NCBI RefSeq assembly: GCF_008974245.1
Contig: NZ_BBZI01000005.1
Span: 1,048,040 to 1,112,039 of the forward strand
DNA from: Streptomyces abyssomicinicus
GTDB lineage: Bacteria > Actinomycetota > Actinomycetes > Streptomycetales > Streptomycetaceae
DNA: 64,000 bases
Reading direction: 5' to 3'
Shown here: one piece after another, positions 42,062-50,584 of the stretch
How positions within the stretch are numbered: position 1 is the first letter of the stretch
Layout: each line of letters begins with the position of its first letter
Position numbers and translations under genes: made by a program
The notes under the pieces: model-generated
The model's input: the letters and a program-made list of their open reading frames with translations, nothing else
Told to the model about the DNA's origin: nothing
Databases searched by the model: none

Positions 42062-43663
42062 ATGGTCCGAGTCGGCGGGGGCGTGGTGGTGGACGACTGG
42101 GCGGTGCGCCGTGCGCGGGCGGAGGCGGTGGCCGAGGCCGGTGATCACGCCGGGGCGGTGAAGCTGTTCGCGGAGATCGCCGAGGACGGTTGCCGGGTGC
42201 TCGGGCCCGACCACCCGGACACGCTGCTCGCCCGGCACCGGCACGCCGACTGTCTGGACGATGCGGGCGGCACGGCGGAGGCGGCGGGTCTTCACGCGGC
42301 GGTGGCGGCCGACCGTGCGCGGATCCTGGGCCCGGACCATCCGGACACGCTGCTGAGCCGCCACCTTCACGCGTACTGCGCGGGGGAGTCAGGTGATCAT
42401 GAACTGGCCGCGCGGCTGCACGCGGCCGTCGCCGCCGACCGGGACCGTGTCCTCGGGGCCGACCATCCCGAGGCACTGCTCAGCCACGCCGAGCACGCGT
42501 ACTTCCTGGGGCTGACCGACCGCGCGGCCGAGGCGGTGCGGGTCGGTGCCGCGGTGGTGGCCGGCCGTGGCCGGGTACTCGGCGGGGATCACCCGCAGAC
42601 GCTGATGAGCCGGCACAACCACGCGTCGCACGTCGGGGACGCGGGTGATCCCGAGGAGGCGGTGCGGCTGTACGCCTCGGTGGTCGAGGACCGCGCCCGC
42701 GTGCTCGGGCCGGACCATGCCGATACGTTGATGAGCCGCCACAACCAGGCGTTCTACGTCTCGGCGACGGGGGACTTCGCGGGGGCGGTGGTTCTGTACG
42801 ACGGGATCGTGCGGGACCGCGCCCGGGTCCTGGGGCCGGACCATCCCCACACGCTGCTCAGCCGCCACAACCGCGCCGACTCCCTCGACGACGCGGGCCG
42901 CACCCGGGAGGCCGTGGACCTCCACGCGGCCGTCGCCGCCGACCGTGCCCGGGTTCTGGGCCACGACCACCCGGACACGCTGCTGAGCCGTCACCTCCAC
43001 GCGCACTGCGTCGGCGCGTCCGGTGATCCTGAGCGTGCCGCGGACCTGTATGCCACGCTCGTCGCCGACCGGGCGCGGATCGCCGGTCCCGGCCATCCGG
43101 AGACGCTGGCCGGCCGCCACGCCCACGCGCTGTACGTGGGCCGGTCGGAAGCCCCGGACGAGGCGGTGCGGCTGTTCGTCTCCGTGGTGGAGGACCGGGT
43201 CCGGATCCTGGGCCCCGACCATCCGGACACGCTGCTGAGCCGGCACGAGCACGCCTTCCACGTCGGTGAGGCCGGTGATGAGGACGGCGCGGCGCTGCTG
43301 TTCGCGTTCCTCGTGCAGGACCGTGTGCGGGTTCTCGGCGCGGACCACCCGCACACGCTGGTGAGCCGCAGCGAGCACGCGCGTTGGGCGGGGCTGTCGG
43401 GCCGTACGCTCATCGCCAGGGATCTCCACGCGGGCGTGGTCGAGGCCCGGACCCGGGTGCTCGGCGTCGACCACCCGGACACCTTCGTCAGCCGCCACCT
43501 GCATGCCACGAGTGTGGGTGATGCGGGGGAGGTGGAGGAGGCGGTCCGGCTGCTCGCCGCGTTGGTGGTCGACCGCGCCTGGGTGCTGGGCGTCGACCAT
43601 CCGGAGACTCGCGCCAGCCGTCACGCGCATGAGCGGTTCGCGGAGCGGCTGGATCTCGGCTGA
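42062..43663 (+). CDS. Tetratricopeptide-repeat protein (12 kinesin-light-chain-type repeats)
   Basis: The 533-residue protein is almost wholly made of a 42-residue repeat of the form ADRARVLGPDHPDTLLSRH followed by an AxxxGDxGDxEEAVRLY helix, about 12 copies. This is the TPR_10/kinesin light chain type common in large actinomycete regulators and defence proteins, where it binds peptides or partner proteins. No other domain, signal or membrane segment is present. ATG 42062 is taken as the start. A TTG at 42032 is in frame. The IS relic ends only 65 bases upstream, so the original 5' end, perhaps an effector domain, may have been lost. Confidence 0.75.
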   Translation: MVRVGGGVVVDDWAVRRARAEAVAEAGDHAGAVKLFAEIAEDGCRVLGPDHPDTLLARHRHADCLDDAGGTAEAAGLHAAVAADRARILGPDHPDTLLSRHLHAYCAGESGDHELAARLHAAVAADRDRVLGADHPEALLSHAEHAYFLGLTDRAAEAVRVGAAVVAGRGRVLGGDHPQTLMSRHNHASHVGDAGDPEEAVRLYASVVEDRARVLGPDHADTLMSRHNQAFYVSATGDFAGAVVLYDGIVRDRARVLGPDHPHTLLSRHNRADSLDDAGRTREAVDLHAAVAADRARVLGHDHPDTLLSRHLHAHCVGASGDPERAADLYATLVADRARIAGPGHPETLAGRHAHALYVGRSEAPDEAVRLFVSVVEDRVRILGPDHPDTLLSRHEHAFHVGEAGDEDGAALLFAFLVQDRVRVLGADHPHTLVSRSEHARWAGLSGRTLIARDLHAGVVEARTRVLGVDHPDTFVSRHLHATSVGDAGEVEEAVRLLAALVVDRAWVLGVDHPETRASRHAHERFAERLDLG

Positions 43664-43914
43664 CGCGGCCGGCCTCGTCGTCGCCGGCGGCGTGTGCGTC
43701 AGGACAACGGGCGTGCGAGCCGGGCGACTTCGCCGTTCTCCGGACGGGCGGCCGAGGCGCGGCAGCCGAACGTCGTCACCGCGGGCCGGTGCCGGCCGGC
43801 CGCCCCGCTGTCCAGCAGGACGGCCGCCGGCCAAGGCCGTGCTCAACGGTTTCCCGAGCCCCTCAGGCCGAGCACTCCCGGCCGGTCCGGCGCCCGTGCA
43901 CGTCGGCCGCTCGG

Positions 43915-45414
43915 CTACTTCGGCGCCCTCGCGTACACCGATTCCGCGAACCGGCCCACGATCTCGCAGTCCAGGCCGCCCAGGACGTTGTCCGCCTCGG
44001 TGGCGAAGACGGTGGCGTGGCCGAAGGACGTCGGCCACGCCACCTCACAGGCGGTCTCCGTGGCATTGGAGTAGGCCTTCGCACCCGGGATGCCGGACAG
44101 GTCCACAGGGTCGCTCCGGCGGCCGTCGGTGATCGCCTCGACGGGTCCGGGCCCGTAGGCCAGGGTGTAGAAGCCTTCCGTGTCCGTGTCGGGGTCGCCG
44201 AATTCGGCTGTCTGCCACCGGCAGGAGGCCACGGTCGTCCCACCACCGCTGTGGCCGCCCCGCGACCCGGTGTCCACGAGCTGGTGCTTCTGGATGAGGC
44301 CGTTGTCGATGATCCCGCACGGATCGTCGGGGTTCCCGGCCGGCTTCCCGCTGGGGGAGGCCCCCGAAGCCGCGGAGTCTGCGCCGCCCCCGCCGTCCGG
44401 CTCGCCCAGCCAGGTCACCGCTCCCCAGACACCGGCGGCGAGCGCCGCGCAGGCGGCGGCCGACAGGGCGATCCGCCGGGCCCACCGCGTCCCGTCGCGG
44501 CCGGAGGGGGCACCGAGGGTGTCCGCCGGGATCTCGCCCGTCGGCAGGACCTTCGTCTCCTCGCGACGCTCGCGCACCATCTCGCTGACCCCAGGAGGCA
44601 GCCACTCGGGGTCCGTCCCGTCCGGTGCCAGCAACTCCAGGGCCTCGGCGACGGACGGCCGCCGCTCCGGCGCCGTCGACAGACAGGACTCAAGGAACGG
44701 CACGAGCTCGGCCGGCAGACCGGTCAGGTCGGGAGCCTCGTGCACGGTCCGGTAGTGCAGCGCGACGGCGTTGCCCTGCCCGTAGGGGCTGCGGCCCGTG
44801 GCCGCGTACACCAGGACGCAGCCGAGGGCGAAGACGTCGGAGGCAGGACCGGTCTCGCGGCCCAGGCACTGCTCGGGCGACATGAATCCGGGCGTGCCGA
44901 TCGCCGAGGCGGTCAGGTGCTCCGAGTCGAGGGCCCGGGCGATGCCGAAGTCGATGACGCGGGGCCCGTCGTCGGCGAGGATGACGTTGGCGGGCTTCAG
45001 GTCACGGTGCACCAGGCCGCACTTGTGGATGGCCGCGAGCCCCTCGGCCAGGCCCGAGCCGAGCACGCGCAGCGCGGCGCAGGGGAGCGGACCGTGCGCA
45101 CGCACCGCCTGCTGGAGGGACGGCCCGGGAATGTACGCGGTGACCAGCCACGGCTGGTCCTCGTCCACACCTGCGTCGACCACTTGGGCGGTGTAGAAGC
45201 CGCCGACCCTGCGGGCGGCCTCGGCCTCCAGCGCGAACCGGCGGCGGAACTCGGTGTCCTCGGCCAGCTCCGGGTTGACCAGCTTCACGGCGACCAGCCG
45301 CCCGCCCTGCGACCGGCCGAGGAACACCTGCCCCATCCCGCCCCGGCCGAGTCTGCCGACGAGGTGGTAGGGGCCGACCCGGCGCGGGTCGCCCGGCGTC
45401 AGGGGGTGGCTCAC
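43915..45414 (-). CDS. Membrane serine/threonine protein kinase
   Basis: The 499-residue protein has a complete Hanks-type kinase at residues 12-270: LVGRLGRGGMGQVFLG loop, VAVKLV (ATP-binding Lys), HRDLKPANVIL (catalytic Asp), DFGIA (metal Asp) and GTPGFMSPEQCLG. A membrane helix (ALSAAACAALAAGVWGAVTW) near residue 340 is followed by an extracellular domain with paired cysteines (DPCGIIDNG, ASCRWQTAE, TACEVAW, LDCEIVG) that resembles DUF3558-type lipoprotein domains and may sense a ligand. The GTG start overlaps the stop of the upstream pseudokinase-WD40 gene (GTGA). The two are translated together. Confidence 0.88.
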   Translation of the reverse strand: MSHPLTPGDPRRVGPYHLVGRLGRGGMGQVFLGRSQGGRLVAVKLVNPELAEDTEFRRRFALEAEAARRVGGFYTAQVVDAGVDEDQPWLVTAYIPGPSLQQAVRAHGPLPCAALRVLGSGLAEGLAAIHKCGLVHRDLKPANVILADDGPRVIDFGIARALDSEHLTASAIGTPGFMSPEQCLGRETGPASDVFALGCVLVYAATGRSPYGQGNAVALHYRTVHEAPDLTGLPAELVPFLESCLSTAPERRPSVAEALELLAPDGTDPEWLPPGVSEMVRERREETKVLPTGEIPADTLGAPSGRDGTRWARRIALSAAACAALAAGVWGAVTWLGEPDGGGGADSAASGASPSGKPAGNPDDPCGIIDNGLIQKHQLVDTGSRGGHSGGGTTVASCRWQTAEFGDPDTDTEGFYTLAYGPGPVEAITDGRRSDPVDLSGIPGAKAYSNATETACEVAWPTSFGHATVFATEADNVLGGLDCEIVGRFAESVYARAPK

Positions 45415-47456
45415 CCGACGCTCCACAACTGGACGGTGGTGAGCATCTTGGCGTTGGTGTGGGCGGTGGCAAGGCTGCTGCCGTCGGGATGGAAGGACAT
45501 GTCGCCGACGCCGCTGCGGCCCGCGGGGACGGAGACCAGCTCCTTGTGGCTCGCCAGGTCCCACACGCCGATGTGGCCCGCCACCGCGTGCCCGCCGCCC
45601 GCCGCGGCCACGACAGACCCGTCCGGGCTGATCACCAGGCTCTGCTTCTGGTCACCCGCCTCGCCGATCCTGGTGACGAGCTTGCGCGTGGCGACGTCCC
45701 ACAGCGCGACACCGCCGAAGGTCGCGGCCAGGGTCTTGCCGTCCGGGGTGAAGGCGACCGTGGTGATGCCGAAGGCGTCCGTGTCCTCCAGCGGCAGCGT
45801 GGCGACCTCCGACCACGACGCGGTGTCGTACAGGACCACTCCGCCCTTCAGAGCGCCGCCGTACCCCGCGGCCAGCAGCTTCCCGTCGGGGCTGAAGGCG
45901 ACGTCGTGCACCGTGGACATCTCCGGGCCCCTGCCCGCTCCGACGACCAGGTTCCGCAGGTGCTTCGCGGAGCCCATGTCCCACAGGGCCAGCTCGCCGC
46001 AGCTGCCGTCCGGTCCGGGGCCGGTGCCGACGAGGACGCGGCCGTCCGGACTGAACGCCAGCGACTCCATCACACCGAGGAAGCTCCCCTCGAAGGACGC
46101 GGTGAAGTCCGCGACCTCCTCGTGCGAGGAGGTGTCCCACACCGTGACCCCGCCGTCGCCCAGCGAAGCGCCGTTGGCCGCGGACGGTGACCGCAGGGAG
46201 CCGAGGGCCACCAGACCGTCGGCGCCGAACGTCACGCAGTGGGCGCGGCCCCGCGACTTCGGTACCAGTACGGCGGTCCGGGAGCCGGTGGTCGTGTCCC
46301 AGAGGACGACCTGGTTCTTCAGGCCCGCGGCGAGCAGCTTGCCGTCCCGGCTGTAGGCGACCGCCACGCCGTCGTCGGTCTTGCCCGCGTCCAACGTCCG
46401 CGTCGGCGTGAGCTCGAGGGCGGCCCCCTCGGCGGGCGTCCTGCCCTTCGCCCCGCCGTCCGACCCGCCCCCCGCCCCGTCCTCGCCGTCGGATCCGGAG
46501 GCGAGCCAGAGGCCCGCGGTCACCGCCACCGCCGCCGCGGCCCCGGCCGCGCCCAGCAGGAGCGCCCGCCGCCGTACGGGGGCCGCCTCGGGCACGTCCC
46601 GCCGACCGTCCACCATGGCGGCGACCGGCGGCGGCAGCCAGGCCGCGCCGTGCCCGTCGTCATGGGCCAGCCGCGCGAGCAGCTCGTCCAGGCCCGGCCG
46701 CTCGGCGGGGTTCTTCGCCAGGCAGGCCGCGAGCGGGCCGGCCAGCGGCTCCGGGACGCCGGTGAGGTCCGGCTCGGCATGGACGACACGGTGGAGCAAC
46801 TCGGCCCCGGCGCCCCCCGCGAAGGGGCCGCGTCCGGTGGCGGCGAACACCAGGACACCGGCCAGGGAAAAGACGTCCGACTCAGGTCCGGTGCCCTGCC
46901 CGCGCGCGGTTTCGGGCGCCATGAACGCGCCGTGCTCGATGCTCACCGTCAACGACGGATGCGCGGCCTCCACCGCCTGGGCCAGGGCGAAATCGGTGAT
47001 CCGCGGCCCGTCGTCGGAAAGGATCACGTTCCCCGGCTTCAGGCCGCCGTGTACGAGCCCCGCGCCGTGCAGGGCGGCGATCCCCTCGGCCAGGCCGGAG
47101 CCGAGCACCCGCACCGTCGCGTACGGCAACGGGCCGTGCGCGCGCACAGCCTCCTCCAAGGAGGGCCCGGCAACGTAGGCCGACGCGAGCCACGGTGGGT
47201 CGTCGTCCGGCCCGGCGTCCAGCACCTGGGCGGCGTAGAAGCCGCCGACCCCGCGTGCGGCCCGGGCCGCCTGCGCGAACCGGACGCGGAACTCGGGGTC
47301 GTCGGCGAGGGTGCCGTCGACGACCTTGACCGCGACGAGGCGGCCGCCGCGGGAGCGGCCCAGGAACACCCGCCCCGTCCGCCCGCGGCCCAGCGTTCCC
47401 ACGAGGACGTACGGTCCGATCTGCCGCGGGTCCGTGGACCCCAGTTGCTCCCTCAC
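45411..47456 (-). CDS. Kinase-like/WD40 membrane protein with a degenerate active site
   Basis: The 681-residue protein has an N-terminal kinase fold (LVGTLGRGRTGRVFLG, VAVKVV), but the HRD motif is HGGLKPGNVIL and DFG is DFALA. The catalytic Asp is missing, so it is probably a pseudokinase. A membrane helix (LLLGAAGAAAAVAVTAGLWL) precedes seven or so WD40 blades (VAYSRDGKLLAAG, LAFSPDGRVLVG, VAFSPDGKLLAAG, VAFTPDGKTLAAT, FHPDGSSLATAH). These lie outside the membrane and likely bind a partner. It shares strong similarity with the active kinase encoded next (RAHGPLP, VLGSGLAEG), so the pair arose by duplication. GTG 47456 follows GGGGGC. Confidence 0.85.
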   Translation of the reverse strand: MREQLGSTDPRQIGPYVLVGTLGRGRTGRVFLGRSRGGRLVAVKVVDGTLADDPEFRVRFAQAARAARGVGGFYAAQVLDAGPDDDPPWLASAYVAGPSLEEAVRAHGPLPYATVRVLGSGLAEGIAALHGAGLVHGGLKPGNVILSDDGPRITDFALAQAVEAAHPSLTVSIEHGAFMAPETARGQGTGPESDVFSLAGVLVFAATGRGPFAGGAGAELLHRVVHAEPDLTGVPEPLAGPLAACLAKNPAERPGLDELLARLAHDDGHGAAWLPPPVAAMVDGRRDVPEAAPVRRRALLLGAAGAAAAVAVTAGLWLASGSDGEDGAGGGSDGGAKGRTPAEGAALELTPTRTLDAGKTDDGVAVAYSRDGKLLAAGLKNQVVLWDTTTGSRTAVLVPKSRGRAHCVTFGADGLVALGSLRSPSAANGASLGDGGVTVWDTSSHEEVADFTASFEGSFLGVMESLAFSPDGRVLVGTGPGPDGSCGELALWDMGSAKHLRNLVVGAGRGPEMSTVHDVAFSPDGKLLAAGYGGALKGGVVLYDTASWSEVATLPLEDTDAFGITTVAFTPDGKTLAATFGGVALWDVATRKLVTRIGEAGDQKQSLVISPDGSVVAAAGGGHAVAGHIGVWDLASHKELVSVPAGRSGVGDMSFHPDGSSLATAHTNAKMLTTVQLWSVG

Positions 47457-47615
47457 ACAAGCCCCCTGCGCAGTCTGCGTTGTGACCGGTCCAGCAGGAT
47501 AGGAGCTGACTGGCACTCAATAACCGTTGTTCACTGCATCTTTCACAACCCGTCCATCACCGCTCCGGTGGCTCCTCGGCCGCCGACCGGCACGCGGCAG
47601 GGGGTGCTGGGCGTG

Positions 47616-47654
47616 CCGAAGGGCGGCGCCCCTGGTGGGGGCGCCGCCCTTCGG
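47616..47654 (-). terminator. Strong terminator after the transglycosylase gene
   Basis: A perfect 17-base stem (47616-47632 and 47638-47654) closes on a five-base loop. It starts 40 bases beyond the stop of the transglycosylase gene and isolates it from the kinase pair. It would work in both directions. Confidence 0.85.
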
Positions 47655-47693
47655 TCCCGCGTGGTGCCTCTTCGTCAGAGGTGTGGTGTCCGC

Positions 47694-48347
47694 TCAGTAC
47701 GCGCTGTTGACGTTGTCGATGGAGCCGTACTTGTCGGCCGCGTAGTTGGCGGCGGCGGTGATGTTGGAGACCGGGTTCCAGATGTCGTCGGGGGTGCCGT
47801 CGACGTGGTAGGCCTCGAAGGTCGGGGGGATCACCTGGAGCAGGCCCTTGGACGGGATGCCGTTGACGGCGTTGATGTCCCAGTCGTTGATGGCCTTCGG
47901 GTTGCCCGAGGACTCACGGATGATGTTCTTGTGCAGCCCGTGGTAGGTGCCCGGGATGCCCTTCGCCTGCATGATGTCGAGCGACTCGCGGATCCATCCG
48001 TCGAGGTTGTCCGTGTAGGTCTTCTTCTCGGACTTCTCAGACTTCTCAGACTTCTCGGGCGACACCGGCATCTTGTAGGCCACCTGCTGGACCTCGACGC
48101 GGTCGGCGGAGCGGCTCACCGCGTCACCGGCGCGCTCGCCGACGGCCTTGTCCGTGGTGCCGGACAGGACGGTGGCGGTGGTGGCGGTCGTGGCGGCGGC
48201 GGGCTTCGCGGCGGCCTGTGCCGGCTGCTGGTCCGCGGTCGCGGCGAGACCGAAGGTGGTGGCCGCGGCGAGCGCGGCGAAACCGCCGGCGATGCCCACC
48301 TTCTGGATCTTGGTTGCGGCGGGGGCGGTGAAGGTGAAGTTACGCAT
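47694..48347 (-). CDS. Secreted lytic transglycosylase, SLT domain
   Basis: The 217-residue protein starts with a signal peptide (KVGIAGGFAALAAATTFGLA, cleavage near AQA about residue 45), then an Ala/Thr-rich region and a Lys/Glu/Ser repeat EKSEKSEKSEKK at about 97-108. The C-terminal 105 residues are an SLT fold: LDGWIRESLDIM, the catalytic Glu in NIIRESSGNPKAIN, and SKGLLQVIPPTFEAY. It cleaves the glycan strands of peptidoglycan during growth or spore germination. ATG 48347 follows GAGGTG. It is monocistronic with a long leader. Confidence 0.88.
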   Translation of the reverse strand: MRNFTFTAPAATKIQKVGIAGGFAALAAATTFGLAATADQQPAQAAAKPAAATTATTATVLSGTTDKAVGERAGDAVSRSADRVEVQQVAYKMPVSPEKSEKSEKSEKKTYTDNLDGWIRESLDIMQAKGIPGTYHGLHKNIIRESSGNPKAINDWDINAVNGIPSKGLLQVIPPTFEAYHVDGTPDDIWNPVSNITAAANYAADKYGSIDNVNSAY

Positions 48348-48391
48348 GGGGCACCTCTTCGACTTGGCGCGGGAGTCGCTCCTCGGTCGGT

Positions 48392-48439
48392 GTCCGCTCG
48401 CTGCGGACCAGGGGGTGCCCTCATTGGCACGGGGGTGCC
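48392..48439 (-). promoter_or_regulatory. Structured leader of the transglycosylase gene
   Basis: Two hairpins lie 45-92 bases before the start codon: GTCCGC/GCGGAC around TCGCT (48392-48408), and GGCAC/GTGCC (48426-48439). Leaders of cell wall hydrolase genes in Streptomyces often carry c-di-AMP riboswitches, but the conserved ydaO motifs are not visible, so I only report structure. Confidence 0.4.
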
Positions 48440-48901
48440 GCGGTCGGATGACGCGGCTTGCTGAGCGACGAGTGCAATTCTTAGCGACGGGGAAATCGCA
48501 AAGCAAAGGTGTGATCTACGGTGCTGGATCGTAGGTCACTGTCATCGATTCCCTGCGAGAGTGCGTCGTTCCAGTTCAGAGGGGTCGGTCGATCGCTCGC
48601 GACCTCTAACTTCTCTCGTACGTGACGCGCGCCCCATGCCTGTCCTCACAAGTACGGGGCTCTACCGTCGCATGGAGTTGCCGAAGCAACGCTCTCCGTC
48701 AGGGTGGGGCGCGAGAGGCGGGGTTCCCGGTGCCGGGAGGATGCAGGGGGAGCGGCGCCTGTGACGGCCCTGTGGGGGCGGGCGGTGCGCCGGAGGGTCG
48801 AGCCTCGGTCGCCCGCCGCCGCCCACGGGTGTCAGGGGGGCGGGGTTCGCCCACCGGGGTGGCCGGGGGCCACGCTCCCGTTCGTTAGGATCGGCACCCT
48901 G

Positions 48902-50542
48902 ATGACTGCCACCCTCGTCGCCAAGGAACTCGCCGCCGGACACGGTGACCGCACCCTCTTCACCGGACTCGACCTCGTCGTCGCGCCCGGAGACGTGATC
49001 GGTCTCGTGGGAGCCAACGGCGCAGGCAAGTCCTCGCTGCTCCGCCTGCTCGCCGGACTCGACCGGCCCGAGGAGGGCGAGCTCCGGCTCTCCCCGCCCA
49101 CCGCCACCGTCGGCCACCTGCCACAGGAACCCGAGCGCCGCGCGGGGGAGTCCGTGCGGGAGTTCCTCGCCCGCCGCACGGGGGTCGCCGACGCCCAGAC
49201 CGCGATGGACGCCGCGACCCAGGCGCTGGTCGACGGCGCACCCGGTGCCGACGACGCCTACTCGGAGACCCTGGAGCGCTGGCTCGCGCTCGGCGGCGCC
49301 GACCTGGACGAGCGGGCCGACGAGGTCGCTGCCGACCTCGGCCTGACCGTCGGCCTCGACCTTCCGATGACCGCCCTCTCCGGCGGGCAGGCCGCACGCG
49401 CCGGACTGGCCTCGCTGCTCCTCTCGCGCTACAACGTCTTCCTCCTCGACGAGCCCACCAACGACCTCGACCTCGACGGTCTGGAACGCCTGGAGCGCTT
49501 CGTCTCCGAGCTGCGGGCCGGCACCGTCGTGGTCAGCCACGACCGCGAGTTCCTGATGCGCACGGTCACCAAGGTCCTGGAACTGGACCTCGCCCAGCAG
49601 CAGATCAACCTCTACGGCGGCGGGTACGCCTCCTACCTGGAGGAACGCGAACGCGCCCGCACCCACGCCCGCGAGGAGTACGAGGAGTACGCCGACAAGC
49701 GCTCCGCGCTCGAAGGCCGTGCCCAGATGCAGCGGGGATGGATGGACAAGGGCGTCAAGAACGCCCGTCGCAAGGCCACCGACAACGACAAGATCGGCCG
49801 CAAGTTCCGCAGCGAGGCCAGCGAGAAGCAGGCGGCCAAGGCCAAGCAGACCCAGCGCATGATCGAGCGCCTCGACGTCGTCGAGGAGCCCCGCAAGGAG
49901 TGGGAGCTGCGGATGGAGATCGCCTCGGCGCCGCGCTCCGGCTCCGTGGTGGCCACCCTTCGCGACGCCGTCGTCACCCGGGGTGACTTCTCGTTCGGTC
50001 CGGCCACCCTGCAGATCGACTGGGCCGACCGGGTCGCCATCACCGGCGCCAACGGTGCGGGCAAGTCCACCCTGCTCGCCGCCCTGCTCGGCAGGCTGCC
50101 GCTGGACACAGGCCACGCATCGCTCGGATCGGGCGTCGTGGTGGGCGAGGTGGACCAGGCGCGCAAGCTCTTCCACGGCACGGAGAGCCTGCTGGACGCC
50201 TTCTGCGCCGCCGTCCCCGAGACAGAGCCCGCCGAGGTGCGCACGCTCCTCGCCAAGTTCGGCCTGCGCGCCGCTCATGTGCTGCGGCCCGCGACCACGC
50301 TCTCGCCCGGCGAGCGCACCCGCGCGGGTCTCGCCCTGCTCCAGGGCAAGGGGGTCAATCTGCTGGTCCTGGACGAGCCGACCAACCACCTCGACCTGCC
50401 GGCCATCGAGCAGCTGGAGTCGGCGCTGGAGGTGTACACCGGGACGCTGCTGCTGGTGACCCACGACCGGCGCATGCTGGACTCGGTGCGCACCACGCGC
50501 CGGGTCGAGGTCGTCGACGGCAAGGTCACCGAGGCCGGCTGA
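48902..50542 (+). CDS. ABC-F family ATPase (duplicated ABC domains)
   Basis: The 546-residue protein has two ABC ATPase halves: Walker A VGANGAGKS and TGANGAGKS, signature ALSGGQAARAGLASLLL and LSPGERTRAGLAL, and Walker B LLDEPTND and VLDEPTNH. A charged linker (residues about 235-330, rich in Lys, Arg and Glu) separates them. It lacks membrane segments. ABC-F proteins act on ribosomes, giving antibiotic resistance or aiding translation. ATG 48902 (MTATLVAKEL) has no Shine-Dalgarno. The TTAGGATC before it looks like a -10 element, so translation is probably leaderless. It is a single gene. Confidence 0.9.
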   Translation: MTATLVAKELAAGHGDRTLFTGLDLVVAPGDVIGLVGANGAGKSSLLRLLAGLDRPEEGELRLSPPTATVGHLPQEPERRAGESVREFLARRTGVADAQTAMDAATQALVDGAPGADDAYSETLERWLALGGADLDERADEVAADLGLTVGLDLPMTALSGGQAARAGLASLLLSRYNVFLLDEPTNDLDLDGLERLERFVSELRAGTVVVSHDREFLMRTVTKVLELDLAQQQINLYGGGYASYLEERERARTHAREEYEEYADKRSALEGRAQMQRGWMDKGVKNARRKATDNDKIGRKFRSEASEKQAAKAKQTQRMIERLDVVEEPRKEWELRMEIASAPRSGSVVATLRDAVVTRGDFSFGPATLQIDWADRVAITGANGAGKSTLLAALLGRLPLDTGHASLGSGVVVGEVDQARKLFHGTESLLDAFCAAVPETEPAEVRTLLAKFGLRAAHVLRPATTLSPGERTRAGLALLQGKGVNLLVLDEPTNHLDLPAIEQLESALEVYTGTLLLVTHDRRMLDSVRTTRRVEVVDGKVTEAG

Positions 50543-50584
50543 ACGGGGAGGGCCCGCCTCTCCCCGCCCGGCCGGCGGTCTCGC

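Noticed and set aside
48350..48620. Possible c-di-AMP (ydaO) riboswitch before the transglycosylase gene
   Set aside because: Hairpins are present, but I cannot find the conserved ydaO core motifs. A covariance-model search would decide it.
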